Source: Echiichthys vipera
Lineage: Eukaryota; Chordata; Actinopteri; Perciformes; Trachinidae
DNA length: 64,000 nucleotides
Direction of reading: 5' to 3'
Assembly: GCA_963691815.1 (NCBI GenBank)
Contig: OY829668.1
Span: 15,305,643-15,369,642, forward strand
Shown here: positions 1 through 7,879 of the stretch, piece by piece
Numbering within the stretch: position 1 is the stretch's first letter
How the letters are laid out: the number at the start of each line of letters is the position of its first letter
Notes under the pieces: model-generated
The model's input: the letters and a program-made list of their open reading frames with translations, nothing else
Told to the model about the DNA's origin: nothing
Database searches by the model: none
Made by a program: the position numbers and the translations under genes

Positions 1-197
1 TGATTGACTTGGGGCATGATTTGACAACAAAGTTCAGTTTTGGGCACAGATTGAACTGTTTTGAGGTGAAAGTTTGGTTTTGCAAGAAGAGTCTGAGGGT
101 TTTGTGAATGTAGCTTGAAACTTGGGGTTTGTGTTCACAGTTTAGAGAAAAGGAGAGAAGCTTTCAAGAAATGTGTCTTAGCAATCGAGAAAAACTG
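1..197. mobile_element. Right end of IS630/Tc1/mariner-type element (left part outside window)
   Basis: Same as the last 197 bp of the complete elements: the noncoding tail followed by the right terminal inverted repeat ending in GAGAAAAACTG at 197, then the TA target base pair at 198-199. Confidence 0.85.
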
Positions 198-199
198 TA

Positions 200-700
200 A
201 AATCATGTGTCCACATATTAATGGCCAGTTCGAGGCTGTCACTTTGCCATACGTTTAAACAGGTCCCGAGCGTCGGGTGGACACCTTATGCATAAAATTA
301 ATATATCTCCCCAGGGCATTGCTCCAGGAGGCTGAGATTGACATGGCACACTCCAAGTTAAGTGAGGAGCAACAGGTATCAATATCAGCCCCCTGCTCCT
401 CAGTGTTTCTGAGTTACACTGTATTCATACTTGATTTATTGTTTTGACCGGGGTCAGAACGGGGACAGCTTTGGAGTTGGAGGCTGAGACTCACATATGT
501 TGTAAAGGCTCATTGGGTGAATATACAGTGTGAATTTCAGCCTCATATCACCATGTCTTGGGGGTAAAACAGTCAATTTCCAGTTAAAATCAGGTGTCCA
601 CATATTAATGGCCAGTTCGAGGGTGTCACTTCGCCATACGTTTAAACAGGTTCCAAGCGTCGGGTGGACACTTTCTGCATAAAATGATTATATCTCACCA
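200..700. repeat. Diverged ~386 bp direct duplication, one copy holding the transposon
   Basis: Sequence 314-586 and what follows it to about 700 matches the two halves flanking the transposon: 7287-7558 to its left and 200-313 to its right. With the element and one TA removed the duplicated module is about 386 bp. Copy 314-700 has CCAGTTAAAATCA where the other copy has CAGT-TA-element-TA-AAATCA. No coding potential is seen in this stretch. The arrangement recurs in every unit. Confidence 0.85.
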
Positions 701-800
701 GGCATTGACCAAAAAGGCTGAAATTCACAAGGCACACACCTGGAGACCCAGGGAACAACATATTTCAATCAAGGGTTTCTGAGATAATGCAACTGCAAGC

Positions 801-987
801 ATGTGTATGTGAGTGTATGTGTATGTGTGAGTGTGTGTACGTGTATGTCTGAATGTGTATGTGTGTCCATGTGTATGTGTGTGTATGTGTATGTGTATAT
901 GTGAGTGTGTGTATGTGTATGTGTATGTATGTGTATATGTGAGTGTGTGTATGTGTGTATGTGTGTATGTGTCTGTGTATGTGTGTA

Positions 988-1018
<31 letters not shown>

Positions 1019-1094
1019 GTGCATGTGTATGTGTATGTATGTGTATGTGTATATGTGAGTGTGTGTATGTGTGTATGTGTATGTGTGTATGTGG

Positions 1095-1126
<32 letters not shown>

Positions 1127-1191
1127 GTGCATGTGTATGTGTATGTGTATGTGTGTGCATGTGTATGTGTGAGTGTATGTGTATGTGTATG
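801..1191. repeat. TG/TATG microsatellite, copy 1
   Basis: About 391 bp made almost only of TG, TATG and occasional GAGTG, CCATG and GCATG steps. It is nearly pure alternating purine-pyrimidine, so Z-DNA formation is plausible. Open frames across it on both strands (Cys/Val/Met on +, His/Thr/Tyr on -) are products of the repeat, not genes. Confidence 0.97.
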
Positions 1192-1207
1192 ATGATTAAG
1201 ACATGAC

Positions 1208-1384
1208 CAGCGGGGTGTCACGGAGCTCATGTATCCGCCTCATGAGGCCCTAAAGTCGGACATAGTAAGGATGAGTCCGGCCTCTTTGCCCTGGAGGCCC
1301 ACTTCCAACACTCTGAATAACATTGAGTGTATGGTAAATGGACAGCGGGGTGTCACGGAGCTCATGTATCCGCCTCATGAGGCC
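1208..1384. repeat. 42 bp direct repeat pair with a 12 bp palindrome
   Basis: Positions 1208-1249 and 1343-1384 are the same 42 bp, 135 bp apart, each followed by a CCTGGAGGCCCAC stretch. Both contain the palindrome GCCTCATGAGGC. The related GGCCTCCTGAGGCC occurs at about 3450 and 4391 in similar surroundings, so this pair belongs to an older repeated module. The pair recurs in all eight units. Confidence 0.9.
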
Positions 1385-3330
1385 TGGAGGCCCACCTCAA
1401 AAATAAAGGTTGTCCAATCTGCTCCAGGTTTTCAGGGCTGATAGCAGACCAAGGGTGGATACCGTTTCCCAAATATCAGCCTCCTAGCTATCACCAATCT
1501 CAAGATATAGTCATACCATGGCCACATTACAGGGCTACTGTACTGTATCTCCCAAGTGCCAACTAATTAAGAGATGGCACTGTAATATGTGTGTTCTGGG
1601 GTCCCCAGGAGTGTGCCCTGTTAATTTCAGCCCTATAGACCCTTTCCCTGGCATCCTGAGGTACCGGGCTCACCTGGCCTCAACTAAATTTGAACTGCGT
1701 GAAGGGAACGCTTTTAAGCCGTTCACCCTTCGACTCGGGGCGAAACACTTCTGTCTTCTGGGCTTCTGTCCACTTCTGGCATGTCGTACGGCTTTTGGAC
1801 ACAGGGCCAATTGAGTGTCTTTTTTGGTCTCATTTCTCCATGTTAGCCCAAATCGTGCATATTTCAACTGATATTGATAGAGCAGGATCCCATGATAGAA
1901 TTATTGAAGCCTCAAGCCCTTGGGACCTACCGTTTGGCCAGGGGAGAGGAGTAAGGGTAAAATCCCAATGGCAACACCTTTGCCATTCAAAAAATCAAAA
2001 CTTCTTGGTCCAATTTGAGGGGGTTCCCAGGGTCCCAGGTCCCCCAGATTTGGGGCAAACACTCATCTTGGGCCCCAGTTTAAGAATCTAGAAGATGGGA
2101 GCTGCAGGTGCTCCGGAAACCGTTTTCACCCCTTTTGACTTATTCTCACCAGAAGGGTCTAAACCTTAACGGATCTGAGACCATCCCGAAAGCTTGGGCC
2201 ATGACAGGTCACTTTGCTTTCTGAAAGAGCTACAGCCTTGAGCTTGACATATGTCATAAAAGGGCTGGCATGGAGCACATATGAGTTGGTTTGAGGTCTC
2301 CAAGTGCTTCTGAGCCTCCGCAGGGGGTCGCCAAAACCCTCCAAAAATGGATTTTCCCATTGTCATATCTCAGCCCTAGAAGCTCAGAATGATGTGAAAC
2401 TTGGACTGGTTACTCAACTCACAGCCACAAATGAGTACCTAGAGCATTGAATCTCCAACTCATTTCCTTCCTAGCCAGGTTGCATCTGGCCTAGTTAGCA
2501 ATGTCCTGGTGAAACGCCGTCAACACCAGGCTACTCCTGAGCTCCAGCTGATACTCTGGTATGATTTTGGAGTCTTAATTCAGTTCAGAAATGAAATTGT
2601 TACAACTATCTATACTGACCATACGACTGTCAATTCAAACGTGTGGCCATTGTACACACCTTGGCCCAATGGCAACACGTCGCGTTAGGCCCCAAATCCG
2701 ACCTTTTGATCCTTAAGAGGCCCTTTGAGCATGAAGACAGTAAGCTGTGAGGCTGAAACTCACAGCATGTATTCAGAAAGACCATATGCATGTGCCTTTA
2801 GAGTTACAGCGTCCCCCTCCATTGCTTTACCCATTTTTCAACATGTTTTGTACTGTAACTCAGAGACGGTAGGGAGGAGAGAGCTGATATTGATACATGT
2901 TGTTCCTTGATTGGACAGGAGTGTCCACTGTCAATTTCAGCTTGATTGGTCCAACCCTTGGGTAGATATGAAGGGTGTCAACTTCAGGCACCCTGGTCCC
3001 CATTCAATTGTATGGCGGGTGGGCCAAAGGAAACGACCTTTTGACCAATTAGGGGTCAATTGAGGGTCTTGGCAGTGGGCTGTGAGGCTGAAATTCACAG
3101 GATATGTTCATCAAGAACTGGGGAACAACATATCAGAGTTACAGATCCCTACCCTCTTGTTTAAGCACTGCCCCAGTATATTTTACACTATAACTCAGAG
3201 ATGCTTAGGAGGAGGGAGGTGAGATTGATACACCGTGGTCCTCAGTTACCCAGGAGTGTGCAGTGTGAAGTTCAGCCCCGCATCTCACTGCGTTTGGGAG
3301 ATAAGTGGCTATAAAGGGAGGGGGTCACAG
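1385..3330. other. Noncoding satellite-like sequence
   Basis: No gene, RNA or mobile-element end is recognised here. The open frames are short, overlap on both strands and resemble no protein I know. The sequence does contain recurring phrases found across the unit: GCTGAAACTCACAG (about 2752), GCTGATATTGATAC (about 2883), and TTAATTTCAG or TCAATTTCAG (about 1620 and 2930). This suggests it was built from an ancient shorter repeat. Positions 2646-2676 hold an inverted GCCATTG/CAATGGC pair. Confidence 0.6.
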
Positions 3331-4500
3331 CAGGGTCTGTGTTGGTCCAAGGAGGTTGAAAATTCGTATTCCTCATGTGTACCCCATGGCTATCAAGTGT
3401 GCCAAATCTGAAGCCAATCGGACGTTGTTAAAATTTTCACTCTGAGGTGGAATCGGCCTCCTGAGGCCCAATCTGAGGATTTGGTCAAAATCGAAGGTCG
3501 AGCGTTCAGGGCTGAACGCTCACCCAGGGGGGATGCCTCCCTCCGAATATCAGAACCCTAGCACGCACCAGCCCTGAGACAGAGCCCGGTCCTTTCCCCA
3601 CACCCTCAATGTTAAACTGTGTTAAAAGGTGGCTGGATATGACACTATGCATATCTCCCAAGTGCCGGGTACCCGAGAGCTGAGATTGATATGGCATGGT
3701 CCCCTGGACGCCAGGAGAGTGCCTTATCGATTTCAGACTGATAACTCAATGCCCTGGGCAGATGTGACAACTGAATGCTGACCGTGTCCAATCGCCGCAC
3801 GCTTCCAATTCAAACGTATGGCGATTGGGACAACCCCCAACTGGCCATAAATATGTGGACACCTGATTTTCTGAGAAATTGGCATTTTCACCCACAAGGC
3901 ATTGGGTTATCAGGCTGAAACTCACAGGGTATAACCCACCCACCGGGCTCTACAACATATGTGAAGCCCAGCTCCGAAGTCAAAAGTTTTGACCCTCAAA
4001 CTGACAGTTTTGTCCGTGGACATCAGGTGAAAATCCAAAGTGCTAAGGAGTACAGGCCTGAAATCGATACCCCCTTATTCCTGGGTTACCCATTAGTGTG
4101 CAGTGTGAACCTTGGCCTTGAATATCTGTGCTCTTGGGAGATAGGGACCCTGTCACTTTGTCACACCCTAGTGTTACAACGTGTCAAGAGTGGGACGGCG
4201 TCCCATTTCCCACACCTTACATGATAAAACGTGTGTGAAGCTGACACATTTGAGGGGGCCATTGCTTGGCCTGTGTGGGGCCTAGGGGGCTGGGAATTCG
4301 TATTCTACGTGTGTGTCCCACGCCCATCAAATGTGCCAAATTTGAAGCATATCGGACGATGTCCAAATTTCGACTTTGAGGTGAAATTGGCCTCCTGAGG
4401 CCAAATCCAAAAATTTGGTCAAAATCGAAGGTTTTCCAATCTGCTTCAAATTTTCAGGGCTGAATGCTTGCCCAGAGGGGGTGCCTCTCCCAGAATATCA
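3331..4500. repeat. Diverged ~934 bp direct duplication
   Basis: About 3331-3545 and about 4265-4500 align along most of their length. Both run through TGTGT, AATTCGTATT (3361 and 4295), GTGCCAAAT, ATCGGACG, CCTCCTGAGGCC, TTTGGTCAAAATCGAAGG and TCAGGGCTGAA in the same order. The offset is 934 bp. A third, more diverged relative is at about 1371-1500 (GAGGCC, AAGGTTGTCCAATCTGC, TTTTCAGGGCTGA). The intervening 3546-4264 shows no gene. Confidence 0.75.
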
Positions 4501-4521
4501 GAGCCCTACCACCCACCCACA

Positions 4522-5235
4522 GCTATCTCCAAAGTGCCAAGTACCCAAGAGCTGGCATTGATACCACAGGGTCCCTGGGGCTCCAGGAGAGTGTCCTATA
4601 CATTTCAGACTCATAACCCAACTCCATGGTGGTGTACCTGCAGTTCAGCCATTTAGAAAGGGGTTATAGGTCTGAAATTAACTGTGCACATCCCTGTAGT
4701 CCCAGAGACAAAGAAATGGTGGGTGCCGGCCCTTTTCCCACACCCCACATGTTAGGCGCGTTACGTATCCAGGCCAAGTTCCCAAGAGCTGGCATTGATA
4801 CCACAGGGTCCCTGGGGCTCCAGGAGAGTGGCCTGTGAATTTCAGACTCATAACCCAACTCCATGGTGGTGTACCTGCAGTTTAGCCATTTAGCAAGGGG
4901 TTTTAGGTCTGAAATTAACAGTGCACATCCCTGTAGTCCCAGAGACAAAGAAATGGTGGGTGCCGGCCCTTTTCCCACACCCCACACGTTAGGCTCATTC
5001 CATATCCAGGCACCCTTTGACACACCCTATCTCCAAAGTGCCAAGTACCCAAGAGCTGGCATTGATACCATAGGGTCCTTGGGGCTCCAGGAGAGTGTCC
5101 TGTAAATTTCAGACTAATAACCCAACTCCATGGTGGTGTACCTGCAGTTCAGCCATTTAGCAAGGGGTTATAGGTCTGAAATTAACAGTGCACATCCCTG
5201 TAGTCCCAGAGACAAAGAAATGGTGGGTGCTGGCC
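4522..5235. repeat. Three-copy local tandem block (~237-267 bp period)
   Basis: The segment from AAGTACCCAAGAGCTGG through GGTGCACATCCCTGTAG-like sequence to TGGTGGGTGCCGGCC occurs three times. The phrase CCCAAGAGCT starts at 4544, 4781 and 5048, so the steps are 237 and 267 bp; the last copy is cut short at about 5235. Repeated peptides seen in open frames on either strand, such as SLGLQGC, come from this DNA repeat and are not evidence of a protein. The block recurs in units 2-7 at 13210, 21888, 30571, 39259, 47937 and 56620 (starts). Confidence 0.92.
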
Positions 5236-5317
5236 CTCTAATGGGTGATCTATTTTGGAACCTTTGGAAGAAGTCAGGGGTTGAGATATGTTGTTGACTG
5301 GGCCTTTGGGAGTATGA

Positions 5318-5406
5318 CCTGTTCATTTCAGCTTTCTGGCATATACCCTGTTAATTTCAGCTTTTTGGCATAGTAGCCTGTTAATTTCATCTTTTGGGCA
5401 CATACC
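5318..5406. repeat. Three 29-30 bp tandem copies
   Basis: CCTGTT-ATTTCA-CTTT-TGGCA-ATA occurs three times in a row, starting at 5318, 5347 and 5377. The ATTTCAGC core is the same phrase that ends many of the longer internal repeats in this unit. Present in all full units. Confidence 0.85.
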
Positions 5407-5814
5407 CCTGGTACATATTGCAAAAACCCTCTCCCCCACCCAACACACACACACCCTGAAGGTGTCGGATGGTTTTCCTGGCCCACGGGTTTAGCCCTGG
5501 GTAGACGCTGAAAAATAACACAAGTCTCACAAAAAGTGTCATCTGGCAATACCTTTGGATGGGCATCATGTGACCCCAATGGCGGGAAATACGAAAAATA
5601 AGTGTCCAATGGTGGCAATACCTGTTTAACCTAGTCCAATGTCAATACTTCGAATTTTTTGGCCCAATGGCAATACCCTGGTTCCCCTTGCCCCGGCCAG
5701 TACGCTAGCGCCACCCGGCGGATTTTCGCCGCCGGCGCAGGCTTGTCCCATTTTACACACCCTCAGACAGGGACATTGTCACGCGAAACCCGAGCGCATG
5801 TCCATTGCCCCCAC
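5407..5814. other. Noncoding stretch with a GC-rich hairpin
   Basis: No gene is recognised. At 5715-5735 a perfect 7 bp stem (CCGGCGG and CCGCCGG) encloses the loop ATTTTCG. Around it CpG content rises sharply. CCAATGG and GGCCCAATGGCAATAC phrases occur at about 5577, 5616 and 5661. Confidence 0.55.
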
Positions 5815-5870
5815 AAAACCAGGACCGCAGCAGTGAGGGCGGCGTATCCTAGCCACTACACAATCACGGA
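5815..5870 (-). pseudogene. Decayed tRNA-like relic (Glu-like), unit 1
   Basis: Read on the minus strand this aligns with the tRNA-Glu gene 0.9 kb away from the acceptor and D arm through the anticodon arm to the variable region. ATCCTAGCCACTA is identical, GCAGTGAGGGCGGCG corresponds to GCGGTGAGAGCGCCG, and the acceptor end is ATCACGGA against ATCAGGGA. The T arm is degraded and about one base is inserted in the anticodon region. The anticodon stem no longer pairs well, so this is not a working tRNA. The ACTACACAATCACGGAA end also loosely resembles tRNA-Val, so the parent isotype is not certain. Confidence 0.6.
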
Positions 5871-6200
5871 ACCGCTGCAATAGTAAGAATGAGTATGTTC
5901 CTGCAGAATCAACTAGCTGCTAAACACAGCCTCCAAAGAGGTGATTAATCTCAACTGTCAACATGGTCTTAACCATCTCCAAATTGCCATCATCATCCAT
6001 CAAATTAATTATGTCATTCTTTTCATCTGAATTTGGCCCAACTTAGCTTCCTTGAACCAATTTTCCTTTGTTGACTGTCTTCCATAGCTGTAGCTCTAGG
6101 TTTCACTTGCTGTATTTCTAATGTAGCAGAATCTTCATCAACTTCCAAGATTAAGGATTAGCCTTTCTACTTGTATGGGGCATGCTTCTGACACTTTTGT
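5871..6200. other. AT-richer 5' flank of tRNA-Gln, no gene seen
   Basis: Composition changes here from the CpG-containing satellite to ordinary AT-rich sequence, which continues to about 6560. I see no open frame of note, no transposon end and no recognisable upstream tRNA promoter element. This stretch lacks the recurring GCTGAGATTGATA and ATTTCAG phrases, so it probably belongs to a separate ancestral segment that carried the tRNAs. Confidence 0.5.
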
Positions 6201-6272
6201 GGCTCCTTGGTGTAAAGGTTAGCACTCTGGACTCTGACTCCAGTGATCTGAGTTTAAATCTCAGTGGAACCT
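6201..6272 (+). tRNA. tRNA-Gln(CTG)-like gene, partly decayed, unit 1
   Basis: The 72 nt follow vertebrate tRNA-Gln closely: D arm TGGTGTAAAGGTTAGCA, anticodon stem CTGGA/TCCAG with loop CTCTGAC (anticodon CTG), T stem CTGAG/CTCAG, and 3' end TGGAACC plus T. There are signs of decay. The acceptor stem GGCTCCT/TGGAACC has mismatches at pairs 3-70 and 7-66. The T loop is TTTAAAT in place of the usual TTCAAAT, so the near-invariant C56 of the B box is lost. The loop base after the anticodon is C at position 38. It would decode CAG if functional. Either a poorly expressed tRNA-Gln or a tRNA pseudogene; the isotype is clear, activity doubtful. It faces the tRNA-Glu gene. Confidence 0.8.
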
Positions 6273-6306
6273 ATGGCTAAGCTAAAATATAGAGTGACCC
6301 TTTGCA

Positions 6307-6311
6307 TTTTT
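6307..6311 (+). terminator. T5 run, possible Pol III terminator for tRNA-Gln
   Basis: CATTTTTGGG lies 35 bp past the tRNA-Gln 3' end. Five T residues are enough to stop RNA polymerase III, although the distance is longer than usual. The same run follows each of the seven copies. Confidence 0.4.
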
Positions 6312-6724
6312 GGGAAACCTTCTCTCTTGTTTGCTGTCGACACTTGGTCACCCAGATTCCTCCCAATGCCAAGGCAGTAAGCACTTATTTGATTTAGTTT
6401 ATAGCTACCGAAAACCTACAAACATAGCGATAGCCACCTTAGTCTAGGTTAAACATACAACAGCAAGTCAAGGATCCTGGTTAGTAGTATTCATTTAAGC
6501 TCTAATTTAATATTCTATTTATCATTCCAGTATATCTTCCATTCTGACACACATCTCTTGTCACCTCAGAATTCCCTGATTTTGAATGGAATCCCAGGTA
6601 GGACTAGACGATACGGGAACCAGAGCAACCGGAAGAATGACATGAATGCAAATTAAGCAACCAATAGCCTTTCCTGAAATGTACTTGCTTTTCTGAAGGT
6701 CTACCGGCTTCTTAAACATGAGCA
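6312..6724. other. Spacer between the convergent tRNA genes
   Basis: No gene is recognised. On the minus strand this is the 3' flank of tRNA-Glu. It has no run of four or more T in that direction until at least 200 bp away; the nearest is TGTTTAAG, a three-T run, just past the gene. An octamer-like ATGCAAAT is at about 6647-6654. At about 6555-6600 TTGTCACCTCAGAATTCCCTGA resembles the flank at 6880-6905, suggesting an old local duplication. Confidence 0.5.
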
Positions 6725-6796
6725 TTCCCTGACCGGGAATCGAACCCGGGCCGCGGCGGTGAGAGCGCCGAATCCTAGCCACTAGACCATCAGGGA
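6725..6796 (-). tRNA. tRNA-Glu(CTC), unit 1
   Basis: The minus strand reads as a standard 72 nt eukaryotic tRNA-Glu gene. The acceptor stem TCCCTGA/TCAGGGA pairs perfectly, with discriminator A. The D arm is TGGTCTAGTGGCTAGGA. Anticodon stem CGGCG/CGCCG encloses loop CTCTCAC (anticodon CTC). The T arm is CCGGG-TTCGATT-CCCGG with an exact B box (GGTTCGATTCC). No intron is present and CCA is not encoded. It would supply glutamate for GAG codons. Nothing in the sequence argues against function except that no T4 or longer run follows it closely on this strand. Promoter elements are internal (A and B boxes). Alternative isotypes are excluded by the anticodon and overall match. Confidence 0.96.
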
Positions 6797-6894
6797 CTAT
6801 GTCACAGGAAAATATGACGTGAAAGAAGCAATCGCCACCCTGTCTCAAAATGTACACTTTACATAAAGGACAGGGATCCTTTGTCACCTCAACC

Positions 6895-6921
6895 TTCCCA
6901 GACCGGGAACAAAACCAGGGG
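6895..6921 (-). pseudogene. tRNA 3'-end fragment (T arm and acceptor)
   Basis: TTCCCAGACCGGGAACAAAA and the following CCAGGGG align with the first 27 bases (plus-strand order) of the tRNA-Glu gene with about five mismatches, then similarity stops. On the minus strand this is the T arm and acceptor 3' half only. ACAAAACCAGG is also shared with the relic at 5815, so both may derive from the same lost tRNA. Equivalents: 15583, 24261, 32944, 41632, 50310 and 58993 (starts). Confidence 0.5.
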
Positions 6922-6929
6922 TGTCCAAT

Positions 6930-7286
6930 TCAGGCACGCGTCCATTGGCGCGAGCGTACGAAACGGGGCCGTCTAATAAAATTCACCCCGCCTCCCCCGG
7001 ACCCCCCGGGAAAAATCGGGGAGGTGGTCGAAGGCCGGGGGGTCCGCGCCAAATTGGAACGGAGTATCTAGGCCTTCGGGGGGCCCCGCAAACGGCCCCC
7101 GAAGTCGCGGTACATTCCGCAGTACCGCCGTTTGTCCGCCAGTCGGCGCTGGACCTCGACGTATTGCCATTGTACGCCCATGCAAACGTGCTGCCATTGG
7201 GCCAAAAATATCCGCCCTGTCCAATCGTCACACGTTTTGACAAATTGGAGCGTGCCACGATTGGGACCCCGGCTCATAAAACCCCG
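6930..7286. other. CpG-rich segment with three consecutive hairpins
   Basis: Base composition jumps to GC- and CpG-rich relative to the surrounding AT-rich and satellite DNA. Three perfect inverted repeats follow one another: GGACCCCCCGG 6999-7009 with CCGGGGGGTCC 7035-7045; CTTCGGGGG 7074-7082 with CCCCCGAAG 7096-7104; and GCGGTAC 7107-7113 with GTACCGC 7122-7128. No protein or known RNA family is recognised, and overlapping open frames exist on both strands because GC-rich DNA has few stops. It recurs in units 2-7, starting at 15618, 24296, 32979, 41667, 50345 and 59028. Confidence 0.6.
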
Positions 7287-7835
7287 GGGCATTGCTCCAG
7301 GAGGCTGAGATCGACGTGGCGCACTCCTACCTAACTGAGGAACAACGGGTATCAATGCCAGCCCCGTGCTCCTCATTGTTTCTGAGTTACGCTATATTCA
7401 TACTTGATTTACTGTTTTGACCGGGGTCAAAAGGGGGACAGCTTTGTAGTAGGAGGCTGATACTCACATATGTTGTAAAGGCCCCTTGGATGAATATCCA
7501 GTGTGAATTTCAGCCTCGTAGCGCCACGTCTTGGGGTAAAAAGGGCAAATTTCAGTTACAGTTTTTCTCAATTGCTAAAACACTAAACCCTGTTGTCTGA
7601 ACCAATTTCTCTGTTGCTTGAACACACTGATTGAATCAATCACTCTTTTGGCAAAACCATGAGCACTTTTCACCTGTTTAGACACAACTTACCAACACAT
7701 TTTCATTGTGATTCACATGTGCTGCATAATGGTGAGCACAGGTGGCAAAAGTCAAACACAATTAAAGCACGGTTGTCACTACTTGAACACAACAACTCAA
7801 AATTGATAACACTTGTGGCTAATGATGTGAGGGAA

Positions 7836-7843
7836 TATATAAA
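7836..7843 (+). promoter_or_regulatory. Possible TATA box of the transposase gene
   Basis: TATATAAA ends 36 bp before the chosen ATG at 7880. That would place a transcription start about 10-20 bp before the ATG, giving a very short leader, which is common in transposons. No other element is evident. The same box precedes all seven copies. Confidence 0.4.
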
Positions 7844-7879
7844 GTCAGTTCAGAGAGCACTGATTTGAGAGGCACTACA

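Noticed and set aside
725..1230. Long open frames rich in His/Thr/Tyr or Cys/Val/Met on both strands
   Set aside because: They are translations of the TG/TATG microsatellite in several frames and recur only because the DNA repeats.
1208..1384. 42 bp direct repeats as LTRs or target-site duplications
   Set aside because: They are too close together and lack TG...CA ends, primer binding site or coding sequence between them.
4468..5105. Overlapping frames with repeated peptides such as SLGLQGC
   Set aside because: The peptide repetition follows the three-copy DNA block; frames exist on both strands, have no recognisable domain and no promoter or splice context.
6647..6654. ATGCAAAT octamer as an upstream element of a snRNA-type Pol III promoter
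   Set aside because: It lies in the 3' flank of tRNA-Glu with no proximal element or TATA at a suitable distance, and it is altered in copy 2.
6561..6887. A 108 aa minus-strand frame
   Set aside because: It runs through the tRNA-Glu gene, whose sequence produces part of the peptide.
6921..7376. Several 80-137 aa frames on both strands in the CpG-rich segment
   Set aside because: GC-rich DNA has few stop codons. The frames overlap one another on opposite strands and show no protein family features.
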